This document shows positions 1 to 6,448 of a stretch of DNA of 8,980 nucleotides, one piece after another. The notes below the pieces were generated by a model that worked only from the letters and a program-made list of their open reading frames with translations, was not told the origin of the DNA and did not search any database. The stretch's first letter is position 1. Each line of letters begins with the position of its first letter. Position numbers and translations under genes: made by a program. Origin of the DNA: Acidimicrobiaceae bacterium (lineage in GTDB: Bacteria; Actinomycetota; Acidimicrobiia; Acidimicrobiales; Acidimicrobiaceae); contig JABEUO010000007.1 in assembly GCA_013044415.1 (NCBI GenBank), positions 1-8,980 of the forward strand, in the 5' to 3' direction.

Positions 1-52
1 CAAGGCCACCAAGCAAGGCCACCAAGCAGGGCCACCAAGCAGGGCATCCAAT
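1..52. repeat. 13-bp tandem repeat, four copies, at left edge
   Basis: Four head-to-tail 13-bp units are visible. Units 1 and 2 (1-13, 14-26) are identical (CAAGGCCACCAAG), unit 3 (27-39) differs by one base (CAGGGCCACCAAG), and unit 4 (40-52) is diverged (CAGGGCATCCAAT). The array starts at the window edge, so more copies may lie to the left. The unit length is not a multiple of three, so it would change reading frame with each copy and is unlikely to encode a protein repeat. It lies downstream of the minus-strand membrane-protein gene. No gene is supported in 1-110. Confidence 0.8.
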
Positions 53-110
53 GGCCGAAGTATTGTATGTTGTGGACCGACCGATGAGACGCTCGTTGGT
101 TGATTTGTGC

Positions 111-1343
111 CTAAATGAAGAACACCAACTGTGTCGCAGTCATTGCCGTGGCGACCAATAGGACCCAATAACTCTTTTGAACTGGCGATCCAGAAAAGAT
201 TAATATGAGCCAACCGAATACCCATATGAGGTCAACGCTGCGCAGATAGTTGTCATTTAACCATATTTCGTTTGAAAGGCTTATTGCGAGGGCAAGCATC
301 GTGACAAAGGTGACCCTAAAGAGAGATGGAACCGATTTTGACCGTAGTTTCGCAAGAGTGAAGATAGCTAGCAGTGTCAACGTGCCGAACTGGATGAGCC
401 AAAGGGTATTTCCCAGGGGAATGGGGTTCAGTATTCGGTCCCAAATACCCCGGATCATTGCAATAGCAGGCAGTGAAAGATTTCCCGAAATGTCACTGCG
501 GAGTGGCTCGTTTCGTTCGACTAGTCGTAAGAAGAGCTGCCAGGCCCCAAAGAAAAGTAGGGGAATTAGCCAGGTATAAAAGGGCACGCGAACCCTACTT
601 GTTGATCCTGACCTATCGAATTGCGCTATCGCCCATAGGACAAACAACGAAAATACCAGCACCATACCCGTCTCTTTGGTGAGAACCGAGAGACTCAAAA
701 ATGAGGCCGCTCTCCAGTAGCGGGCCTTCTGAAGGTAGAAGGTGCCGGCTAGCAGTAATGCAGTGGCAGTTGGTTCGGTGAGGTCGCGCCCGACACTAAA
801 GAAATAGCCTGGGAACGCCGCAACCACCAGTCCGAGGGCTGGGCTCCTGCCGGCTGTTGTGGCCAATTGCGCTGCAAAATAGGTGATAGAAATCCAGGAG
901 AGTAGCTCAACTACCAGCATCGAAATTGGCACCAGGTGAGGATTTCCCAAGGCGGTCAACCATGCCAGTAGGGGGAATATGATCCGTTGCGCTCTGAAGG
1001 GATTATCGAAAGTTATCCCAGAGTGTGATCTTGCGAAGGAGAAGGGGTCCAAGGCTAGCCGGAAGTAAAACTGGCCGTCGTATCCTGAACCCTTGATTAT
1101 CGGAATGGGGATGCCGAGTTTGTTTGACTCGACATACCGGCTACCCGCAACGATCAAGGATGCTGCGTCTCCGTGGCCAGCCACGAGAATCCTTGCGGCT
1201 AGATAAAGTCCTCCGAGTAAAAATGCGACAGCGGCAATCTTTGTTGGCGAATTAAAAACCTTTTCAAGGTTGCCCTTGAAGTTCAAAGCACCGTGCCCGA
1301 GCATCTCAACACGATAACCGCCGGAACCTTTTGACGTGACCAA
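111..1343 (-). CDS. GT-C-like polytopic membrane protein (possible glycosyltransferase)
   Basis: The 410-residue protein is dominated by hydrophobic helices, about nine to ten by eye: around residues 34-55, 120-133, 136-160, 168-183, 191-205, 212-239, 255-273, 312-332, 341-357, 371-385 and 391-409. The loop after helix 1 contains GYDGQFYFR (87-95), followed by R120 before helix 2. A second loop carries RDLTE (186-190) and a later one K223/E224. Acidic loop residues between helices are typical of lipid-sugar-dependent GT-C transferases, but I cannot name a substrate or subfamily. The listed start is TTG at 1343 with no clear ribosome binding site; ATG at 1304 (residue 14) is an alternative and still precedes the first helix. 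The gene diverges from the hydrogenase operon and has no obvious functional link to it. The open frame is solid; the enzymatic role is inferred. Confidence 0.7.
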   Translation of the reverse strand: MVTSKGSGGYRVEMLGHGALNFKGNLEKVFNSPTKIAAVAFLLGGLYLAARILVAGHGDAASLIVAGSRYVESNKLGIPIPIIKGSGYDGQFYFRLALDPFSFARSHSGITFDNPFRAQRIIFPLLAWLTALGNPHLVPISMLVVELLSWISITYFAAQLATTAGRSPALGLVVAAFPGYFFSVGRDLTEPTATALLLAGTFYLQKARYWRAASFLSLSVLTKETGMVLVFSLFVLWAIAQFDRSGSTSRVRVPFYTWLIPLLFFGAWQLFLRLVERNEPLRSDISGNLSLPAIAMIRGIWDRILNPIPLGNTLWLIQFGTLTLLAIFTLAKLRSKSVPSLFRVTFVTMLALAISLSNEIWLNDNYLRSVDLIWVFGWLILIFSGSPVQKSYWVLLVATAMTATQLVFFI

Positions 1344-1572
1344 CCAGTCGGAGTGATCTAGGCTGGCTCGTATTATTTTCCCTTTTCCTCCATAAATTTT
1401 TCCGCCTCAAGCAGTTAGGGCTTACAGAGTTGCTCAGATTGGAAAGTTTATCGCTTATATCAAAGCCACACAGACCATGGGGATAACATACATTGCGCAC
1501 CCTTCTGACATGGGCTTATTCCGGTAAAGTAAAAGCCGATCAAACTAGTCAACTACAGTGAAATTAGAGAAA

Positions 1573-1602
1573 ACTCTTTTTATTGTCGGAGGACTAAAGA
1601 GT
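1573..1602 (+). other. Leader hairpin, 7-bp stem
   Basis: ACTCTTT (1573-1579) is perfectly complementary to AAAGAGT (1596-1602), leaving a 16-nt loop that contains GGAGGA. The left arm could instead pair with AGAG at 1566-1569, which would place a run of five T (1577-1581) right after a very short stem. This is seen in sequence only; it may lie upstream of the transcription start and be irrelevant to RNA. Confidence 0.25.
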
Positions 1603-1620
1603 CAAATTGTTGAAATTCTA

Positions 1621-1648
1621 TTGATATTTCTCACTAGGTGAATATTTC
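1621..1648 (+). promoter_or_regulatory. Possible sigma-70-type promoter of the hydrogenase operon
   Basis: TTGATA (1621-1626) resembles a -35 box. TATTTC (1643-1648) is a weak -10 candidate 16 bp downstream. The placement suits a transcript starting inside or just after the adjacent palindrome, about 110 bases before the hypA start. The -10 match is poor, so this is only a candidate. Confidence 0.2.
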
Positions 1649-1662
1649 CCTATCGATAGGGA
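1647..1662. promoter_or_regulatory. Perfect 16-bp palindrome, candidate operator
   Basis: TCCCTATCGATAGGGA is a perfect dyad centred between 1654 and 1655, with no spacer between half-sites. It lies 109 bp upstream of the hypA start and overlaps the end of the candidate -10 box. That position suits a repressor or activator site for a homodimeric regulator. No regulator gene is in the window, and I do not recognise the site as belonging to a named family. Confidence 0.4.
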
Positions 1663-1759
1663 CTTTTGCCCCTTACTTTCCGATATCCTCATACCTGAGA
1701 CTGCTTCGAGGTGAGCCGCCAGGGGACGGCTGTTCATCAAGTCTCAGAAACCTTGGGGG

Positions 1760-1765
1760 AAAGGA
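1760..1765 (+). promoter_or_regulatory. hypA ribosome binding site (decides the start)
   Basis: AAAGGA lies five bases before the ATG at 1771. It supports that start over the upstream in-frame GTG at 1711. Initiation at 1771 also gives the N-terminal Met-His-Glu that HypA needs for nickel binding. Confidence 0.7.
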
Positions 1766-1770
1766 AATTC

Positions 1771-2115
1771 ATGCACGAGCATGGAATAGCGGAGGAGCTC
1801 GCCGCGGCGGTGAAACGCGCTATTTCTGGTCATGAGGGCCATCGTGTAGTCCGTATTGTTGTTGAGGCCGGGGCTGGCGCCCTTGAACGCGAAAGTCTTG
1901 ATATGGCTTTCGCTCATGCTAGCGAAGGTACCAACTTTGCTAATGCGGAGTTGGTTGTCGAGAGTGCCGAGCGAATGTATCACTGTTTAGACTGCGGGAT
2001 CGACTTCAGCAATGCCGACTCTCCAAATGGGATCTGTCCAAGCTGCAAAAGTAGCGAAACCATATCAGCCCCTAACCACGAAATAACACTCAAATCAGTA
2101 GAAATTGAGGACTAA
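1771..2115 (+). CDS. hypA: Hydrogenase nickel-insertion protein HypA
   Basis: The 114-residue protein has the usual HypA length. It begins MHEHGIAEEL, with the N-terminal Met-His-Glu that binds nickel through His2. A zinc site is formed by C72/C75 and C89/C92 in CLDC and CPSC. The segment RIVVEAGAGALERESLDMAF matches the family's conserved core. HypA delivers Ni to the hydrogenase large-subunit precursor in the cytoplasm, normally with the GTPase HypB; no hypB is in this window. A longer reading from GTG at 1711 would add 20 residues ahead of MHE and bury the nickel ligand, so 1771 is preferred. It is the first gene of the operon, and its stop is two bases before the small-subunit ATG. Confidence 0.95.
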   Translation: MHEHGIAEELAAAVKRAISGHEGHRVVRIVVEAGAGALERESLDMAFAHASEGTNFANAELVVESAERMYHCLDCGIDFSNADSPNGICPSCKSSETISAPNHEITLKSVEIED

Positions 2116-2117
2116 AC

Positions 2118-3407
2118 ATGGATTTGGATCGGCGTTCATTGTTCAGCGGTGCCTTGCGGCATCGAGGGTCGCAGCAGAGCGATTCTGAACAGCTCGCACT
2201 GAAACAGAAGTATCAGGCGAGGCTCAAAGAGGTAGAGGCAATGGAGCCACTAAGTGGACTTTCGCTACCAGCACTACTCGTAGAGCATCGACTTAGCCGC
2301 CGCAACTTTATGATGTGGGCTTCGGCGATGACCGCAGCTCTGATGCTGCCGCCCATGTTCGAGAAGCAAGTTGCAGAGGCAGCATCGCTGCTGAACCGCG
2401 TTCCGGTAATCTGGATTGAAGGCCAAGACTGCGCCGGAAACTCAGAAGCTTTCATTCGATCGGCGGGGCCGACGGTCGAGGAACTGCTATTTCAGACGAT
2501 ATCCCTTGAGTACCACGAGACACTTATGGCGGCCGCCGGTTTTCAAAGTGAGCTTCGCAAGCAGACTGCAGCCCAGATGTATAAGGGTAAGTATGTGCTG
2601 GTAGTAGAGGGAGCGATTCCTCAGGGCGAAAGTGGAGCCTACTGCACCATTGGTGCTGCGGGCCAGACGTTTTACGAGGAAGTCCAGCAGCTATCTGCGG
2701 GAGCTGCGCTCGTAATAGGCGCCGGAGCTTGTGCATATTACGGAGGGATTCCAAAGGCTTATCCGAATCCGACAAATGCCGTCGGGGTCTCTTCGGTCGT
2801 CAGCGGCACGCCGGTTATAAACATTCCCGCCTGCCCTATGAACCCGATTAACTTCGTGGGAACACTGATCCATTACATTTTGACCGGTGCCGCACCCGCC
2901 CTCGACTCAACCGGTAGACCGATTTGGGCGTTTGGGAATTTGATCCACAACAACTGCGAACGACGTGCGCACTTTGACGCTGGCGAATATGTTCAGCAGT
3001 GGGGGGATTTGGGTGCGCAAAATAACTTCTGCCTCTACAAGATGGGCTGCAAGGGGCCATTCACCTACAACAATTGCTCAATTGTTAGGTATAACGAAGG
3101 TACAAACTGGCCGATAGGTGTCGGCCACGGTTGTATCGGCTGTTCGCAACCGGAGTTCTGGGATACCCTCGCCTATGAGCGTCCCATGATTGATGCAAAT
3201 ATTCATGCACCGGGAATTGCCGGGCTCGGTGTCGAGGCAGGCGCTGACAAGTTTGGTCTTGGTCTATTGGCGGTTGTTGGGGTGGGAATTGTCGCTCACG
3301 CTATCGCCTCAGCCGCTGGTGGCAGGGAGAAGGTCCCGGCCACGGTATCTAGTTCAAATACTGACGCCCCATCGGGCGGTACTACAGAAAAGAAGGAGGG
3401 GGAATGA
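2118..3407 (+). CDS. hyaA: Group 1 [NiFe]-hydrogenase small subunit with Tat signal
   Basis: This 429-residue Fe-S subunit transfers electrons from the NiFe site to the membrane cytochrome b. An unusually long N-region precedes the Tat motif SRRNFM (60-65) and its hydrophobic stretch (to about 80); a second RR pair is at residues 5-6. Cluster ligands by alignment from memory with E. coli HyaA are as follows. Proximal: C105, C205, C239, with N108 where the fourth Cys would be (C-A-G-N). Distal: H277, C280, C305, C311. Medial: C320, C339, C342, with P332, consistent with 3Fe-4S. The two extra Cys of O2-tolerant six-Cys enzymes are both Gly (107 and 210). A C-terminal helix (about 379-400) contains H394, matching the heme-ligating anchor His of HyaA-type subunits. 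GAGG at 2107-2110 precedes the ATG. The tail is hydrophilic (about 402-429). Identity is certain; the proximal-site chemistry is open. Confidence 0.96.
   Translation: MDLDRRSLFSGALRHRGSQQSDSEQLALKQKYQARLKEVEAMEPLSGLSLPALLVEHRLSRRNFMMWASAMTAALMLPPMFEKQVAEAASLLNRVPVIWIEGQDCAGNSEAFIRSAGPTVEELLFQTISLEYHETLMAAAGFQSELRKQTAAQMYKGKYVLVVEGAIPQGESGAYCTIGAAGQTFYEEVQQLSAGAALVIGAGACAYYGGIPKAYPNPTNAVGVSSVVSGTPVINIPACPMNPINFVGTLIHYILTGAAPALDSTGRPIWAFGNLIHNNCERRAHFDAGEYVQQWGDLGAQNNFCLYKMGCKGPFTYNNCSIVRYNEGTNWPIGVGHGCIGCSQPEFWDTLAYERPMIDANIHAPGIAGLGVEAGADKFGLGLLAVVGVGIVAHAIASAAGGREKVPATVSSSNTDAPSGGTTEKKEGE
3393..3399 (+). promoter_or_regulatory. Strong ribosome binding site for large subunit
   Basis: AAGGAGG lies four bases before the ATG at 3404, inside the last codons of the small subunit, whose stop overlaps the start as ATGA. 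This suits coupled, near-equimolar translation of the two subunits. Confidence 0.8.
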
Positions 3408-5161
3408 CCTCGCATATCGTTGTCGACCCGATTACGCGAATCGAGGGACACCTTAGGATCGAGGCGGTGCTTGATGATAACAACGTCATCACGAGTGCTT
3501 ATTCATCTGGAACAATGTTCCGCGGGGTCGAGTTAATCCTGAAAAATCGTGATCCCCGAGACGCAGGCCTTTTGGCAATGCGAATTTGCGGCGTGTGCAC
3601 CGGAGTCCACTACTGGACTTCGATCAGGGCGGTTGAAAATGCTTTCGGCCTGAGTATCCCAACCAATGCCCGGCTCGTAAGAAACCTTATCGCCGGTGCT
3701 CTCTATATCCATGATCACCCAGTTCATTTCTACAACTTGCATGCCTTAGATTTCGTCGATATTGTTTCTGCGCTGAGCGCCGATCCAAAGAAGGCGGTCG
3801 ACGTCGCTTATACATACAGCAATAATCCATATAACGCGAGCATCGGTACCTACCAAGTGGTGCAGGCAAAGCTGACAAGCTTGGCCAAGAGTTCCTTGGG
3901 CATCTTTGGCAACGCATATTGGGGTAACCCGAGTTACCGCCTCACCCCAGAAGAGAACCTGATAGCAGCGTCTCACTATCTTGATTGCCTGAACAAACAG
4001 CGCACCGCCGCAAAGATGATGGCCATCCTGGGCGGCAAGAATCCACACCCGCAATCGATAGTTGTGGGCGGGGTGACCTGTGTAGAGGACATCCAGGACC
4101 CCGTTCGGCTAGCGCAGTTTGGGACCTATTTGACCGAGATGACCGACTTTATCCAAGGGGCCTATCTGCCCGACTTGGTCATGGTCGGAAAGGCATATGC
4201 CGACCAAGCTGTTGCTGGAGTTGGTGGTGGACTCGGAAACTATATGGCTTATGCAGCCAATTTCGAGATGGATGACAACCCTTATCCTAAGGCTAAGACC
4301 CTCTTTTCACCGGGCATAGTCATGAATAAGGACTTGACGACTGTCATTCCATTCGACCAGGCGAAGGTGACCGAGGACGTAACCCACTCGTGGTATGAGG
4401 GCAACGCGGTGTTGCAACCATTCGACGGCGTAACACAACCCAACTATACCGGACTCGATAAGCGTTCAGACGGTATCGCCTATTTGAAGACCAATGAGAA
4501 GTACTCGTGGTTGAAGGCTCCGAACTACGACGGAAACCGGGTAGAGGTCGGCCCTCTCGCCAGGATGATCGTCGGGTATGCTGCTGGGAATCCAGCGATA
4601 AAGCCGGTAGTCGATAACTTCCTAAAGAGCACAGGTTTTCCAGCGGCCGTCCTATTCTCGACAATCGGCCGGACCGCAGCGAGGCTCCTCGAGACGCAGG
4701 TCATTGCGAACGCGATGGTCGGCTGGCTAGATGAACTCCAGAAGAATGTCGCTACCGGCGACCTTGCTACTTGGACTCCTTTTGACTTCTCCCAGGTCTC
4801 TACCCAGGCACAAGGCTTCGGACTCTCCGAAGCACCGAGGGGGGCACTTGGACACTGGGTAAAGATCCAAGATGGAAAGATCGAGAACTATCAGGCCGTT
4901 GTCCCAACTACCTGGAACGCCTCGCCTCGGGATGGTCAAGAGCGGCCGGGAGCTTATGAAGATGCTTTAGTTGGTGTGAAACTGGCGAAGATCGATGAGC
5001 CATTGGAGATTCTTCAGACGATCCACAGCTTCGACCCCTGCTTGGCGTGTGCCGTGCACTTGGTTGACGCAAGAGGCAAGGACCTTGGGACCTATCAGGT
5101 GATTCCGGGAGACGGTGTTTGTGAGATCACCGACCCTCCTAGCTCGGAGGTGATCCAATGA
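3404..5161 (+). CDS. hyaB: Group 1 [NiFe]-hydrogenase large subunit
   Basis: The 585-residue catalytic subunit splits H2 at a NiFe(CN)2CO site. The L1 motif RICGVCTGVH (60-69) supplies C62 and C65; the L2 motif DPCLACAVH (544-552) supplies C546 and C549. E14 in TRIEGH corresponds to the proton-transfer Glu near the N-terminus. The segment GALYIHDHPVHFYNLHALDF (about 93-118) is characteristic of group 1 enzymes. After H552, the predicted endopeptidase cleavage point, 33 residues remain, including one Cys; this is longer than the roughly 15 I recall for E. coli HyaB. It has no signal peptide, so it would be exported with the Tat-targeted small subunit. The start overlaps the small-subunit stop (ATGA), and the stop overlaps the cytochrome b start the same way. 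Confidence 0.97.
   Translation: MTSHIVVDPITRIEGHLRIEAVLDDNNVITSAYSSGTMFRGVELILKNRDPRDAGLLAMRICGVCTGVHYWTSIRAVENAFGLSIPTNARLVRNLIAGALYIHDHPVHFYNLHALDFVDIVSALSADPKKAVDVAYTYSNNPYNASIGTYQVVQAKLTSLAKSSLGIFGNAYWGNPSYRLTPEENLIAASHYLDCLNKQRTAAKMMAILGGKNPHPQSIVVGGVTCVEDIQDPVRLAQFGTYLTEMTDFIQGAYLPDLVMVGKAYADQAVAGVGGGLGNYMAYAANFEMDDNPYPKAKTLFSPGIVMNKDLTTVIPFDQAKVTEDVTHSWYEGNAVLQPFDGVTQPNYTGLDKRSDGIAYLKTNEKYSWLKAPNYDGNRVEVGPLARMIVGYAAGNPAIKPVVDNFLKSTGFPAAVLFSTIGRTAARLLETQVIANAMVGWLDELQKNVATGDLATWTPFDFSQVSTQAQGFGLSEAPRGALGHWVKIQDGKIENYQAVVPTTWNASPRDGQERPGAYEDALVGVKLAKIDEPLEILQTIHSFDPCLACAVHLVDARGKDLGTYQVIPGDGVCEITDPPSSEVIQ
5146..5156 (+). promoter_or_regulatory. Near-perfect Shine-Dalgarno for cytochrome b
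   Basis: GGAGGTGATCC is an extended match to the 16S rRNA 3' end, inside the last codons of the large subunit and just before the ATG at 5158. The long complementarity suggests active re-initiation at this ATGA junction. Confidence 0.75.
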
Positions 5162-5922
5162 CCCTAGATACGCCCACCTTCGCGAAGCACTCAGCGAAGA
5201 CGGGACAAGTTGAGGTCTATCAGCGAGTCCAGAGGGTTACGACAACTTGGCGAATAATCCACTGGGTGCAGGCTTTGTCGGTGGTGGTCTGCTTCATTAC
5301 GGGCCTTTTCATTGCTAAGCCGTTCATCCAGTCGAATTCGAACTATTTGGCTCAGCCCTTCCAGCTAATGGCCTGGGCTAGGGCGCTGCACTTCTACGGA
5401 GCGATGATTCTAGATACGTCGATGATCCTGATCGCTTACCTCTATTTGTTCTCGCGCTCGCATAGGGATATCACCGACCTCAGGCCAACTCCTGAGCACA
5501 GGACGGCCTTTAAAGAGGCGGCTCTAAACTTCATAACTTTCAATAGGCGTCGTCGGTTTGATACCACAAAGCGGGACCCGTTGTTGGCCGTGATGTTCGT
5601 TCTGCTGCACCTTCTGCTGCTGCTACAGGCGCTGACCGGTTTGCAGCTCTATACAGCGAGCTTTTCTGACAATATCTCCACGGTAGGGTCCTGGTGGCCC
5701 CAGTTCCTCCATTTCATGACCGATTGGACGACAACCGTTTTCGGTGGCAATGTGGGCGTTCGGATGACGCATCTGACAACTTCGTGGCTGATTATCGCCT
5801 GGGCCGTTTTCCACATCTATTACGAGATCTGGAGAACAATCATGTGGCGAGAAGGCGACGTGGGGATTATGGTTAGTGGATCAAAGTACGTCAAGGTGAA
5901 AGACGATACAAGTGTCGCTTGA
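5158..5922 (+). CDS. hyaC: Ni/Fe-hydrogenase b-type cytochrome subunit
   Basis: The 254-residue membrane protein has four main hydrophobic helices at about residues 33-54, 74-98, 141-165 and 204-224. Candidate heme ligands at expected HyaC/HydC positions are H35 (IIHW), H78 (LHFYGA), H205 (THLTTSW) and H219 (FHIYYE); H151 is an additional helix-3 His. It should anchor the hydrogenase to the membrane and pass electrons from the small-subunit distal cluster through two b hemes to quinone, with H394 of the small subunit helping at the interface. Length is close to the 235 residues of E. coli HyaC. The start overlaps the large-subunit stop by ATGA, and the last 11 bases overlap the protease gene. 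Confidence 0.92.
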   Translation: MTLDTPTFAKHSAKTGQVEVYQRVQRVTTTWRIIHWVQALSVVVCFITGLFIAKPFIQSNSNYLAQPFQLMAWARALHFYGAMILDTSMILIAYLYLFSRSHRDITDLRPTPEHRTAFKEAALNFITFNRRRRFDTTKRDPLLAVMFVLLHLLLLLQALTGLQLYTASFSDNISTVGSWWPQFLHFMTDWTTTVFGGNVGVRMTHLTTSWLIIAWAVFHIYYEIWRTIMWREGDVGIMVSGSKYVKVKDDTSVA

Positions 5923-6448
5923 GCTTCGGGTTGTCGGCATGGGCAACATACTCTTCCGTGACGAAGGAGTTGGTGTCTATGCCGCACACGCGCTCAGACG
6001 TTGTTTTCATTTCGAACCCGAAATTGTGATCGAAGACGGTGGACTCGCCGGGTTCAATATCATGCACATGATATTTGACCCGGCTTCGGTTATAGTTCTC
6101 GATGCACTGTCGACCGACGCCCCAGCTGGGACTATTTTTCGACTCGACTCTTCGATACTCTCTGACCTCGGCCCGTCGATGCAGCCCACAGCGCATGAAG
6201 TGGATCCCGTTCATGTCTTTAAACTTGCCGCCGGCCTGGGCCAGCCGATCGACATGGTCCTGATAGGCATTGTTCCTCAAGATGCATCCGATTTCAGACT
6301 TGGACTCACTTCGGAGCTGAGTGGGGCCTTCGGGGGTTTTGTGAAGACCGCCGCTGAAGAAATTCGGTCTAAGGGTTTTTCTGTTACCCAGATCAAGGAG
6401 ATTATCATCGATGAGATTGTCGAGTCTTTGGCGGTTGCACCACGTTGA
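5912..6448 (+). CDS. hyaD: Hydrogenase maturation endopeptidase (HyaD/HybD type)
   Basis: The 178-residue protein opens with RVVGMGNILFRDEGVGV, the hallmark of the HycI/HybD peptidase family. Expected nickel-sensing residues are present: E18 (RDEG), D64 (VLDAL) and H95 (TAHEVD), matching E16, D62 and H93 of HybD. It removes the C-terminal extension of the large subunit after nickel insertion, here most likely after H552. The start is GTG at 5912, which leaves only four residues before the core strand; the nearest purine-rich run, AAGG at 5893-5896, is rather distant, so translation may depend on coupling to the overlapping cytochrome gene. The C-terminus is somewhat longer than the minimal fold and is otherwise unremarkable. 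Confidence 0.93.
   Translation: MSLELRVVGMGNILFRDEGVGVYAAHALRRCFHFEPEIVIEDGGLAGFNIMHMIFDPASVIVLDALSTDAPAGTIFRLDSSILSDLGPSMQPTAHEVDPVHVFKLAAGLGQPIDMVLIGIVPQDASDFRLGLTSELSGAFGGFVKTAAEEIRSKGFSVTQIKEIIIDEIVESLAVAPR

Larger units (their letters stand above)
1344..1770. other. Divergent intergenic region with presumed promoters
   Basis: This 427-bp stretch separates the minus-strand membrane protein from hypA. It is visibly more AT-rich than the genes on either side and holds no credible coding frame. The listed features inside it are a 16-bp palindrome (1647-1662), a possible promoter (1621-1648) and a hairpin (1573-1602). A purine-rich GGAGGAAAAGGG lies on the minus strand at 1391-1380, but no ATG, GTG or TTG follows at normal spacing in the membrane-protein frame. 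Because the operon from 1771 onward is tightly packed, its main promoter should be here. Confidence 0.6.

Noticed and set aside
3..161. Open plus-strand frame running in from the left edge
   Set aside because: It runs through a 13-bp tandem repeat and into the antisense of the membrane-protein gene; the composition does not look like protein and no motif is visible.
1714..1731. GC-rich 5-bp hairpin (AGCCG/CGGCT) in the hypA leader as a riboswitch or attenuator
   Set aside because: A single short stem with no further conserved structure or T run; no known riboswitch pattern was seen.
1711..1770. GTG start giving HypA a 20-residue N-terminal extension
   Set aside because: It would move the Met-His-Glu nickel site away from the N-terminus, and the ATG at 1771 has its own AAAGGA binding site.
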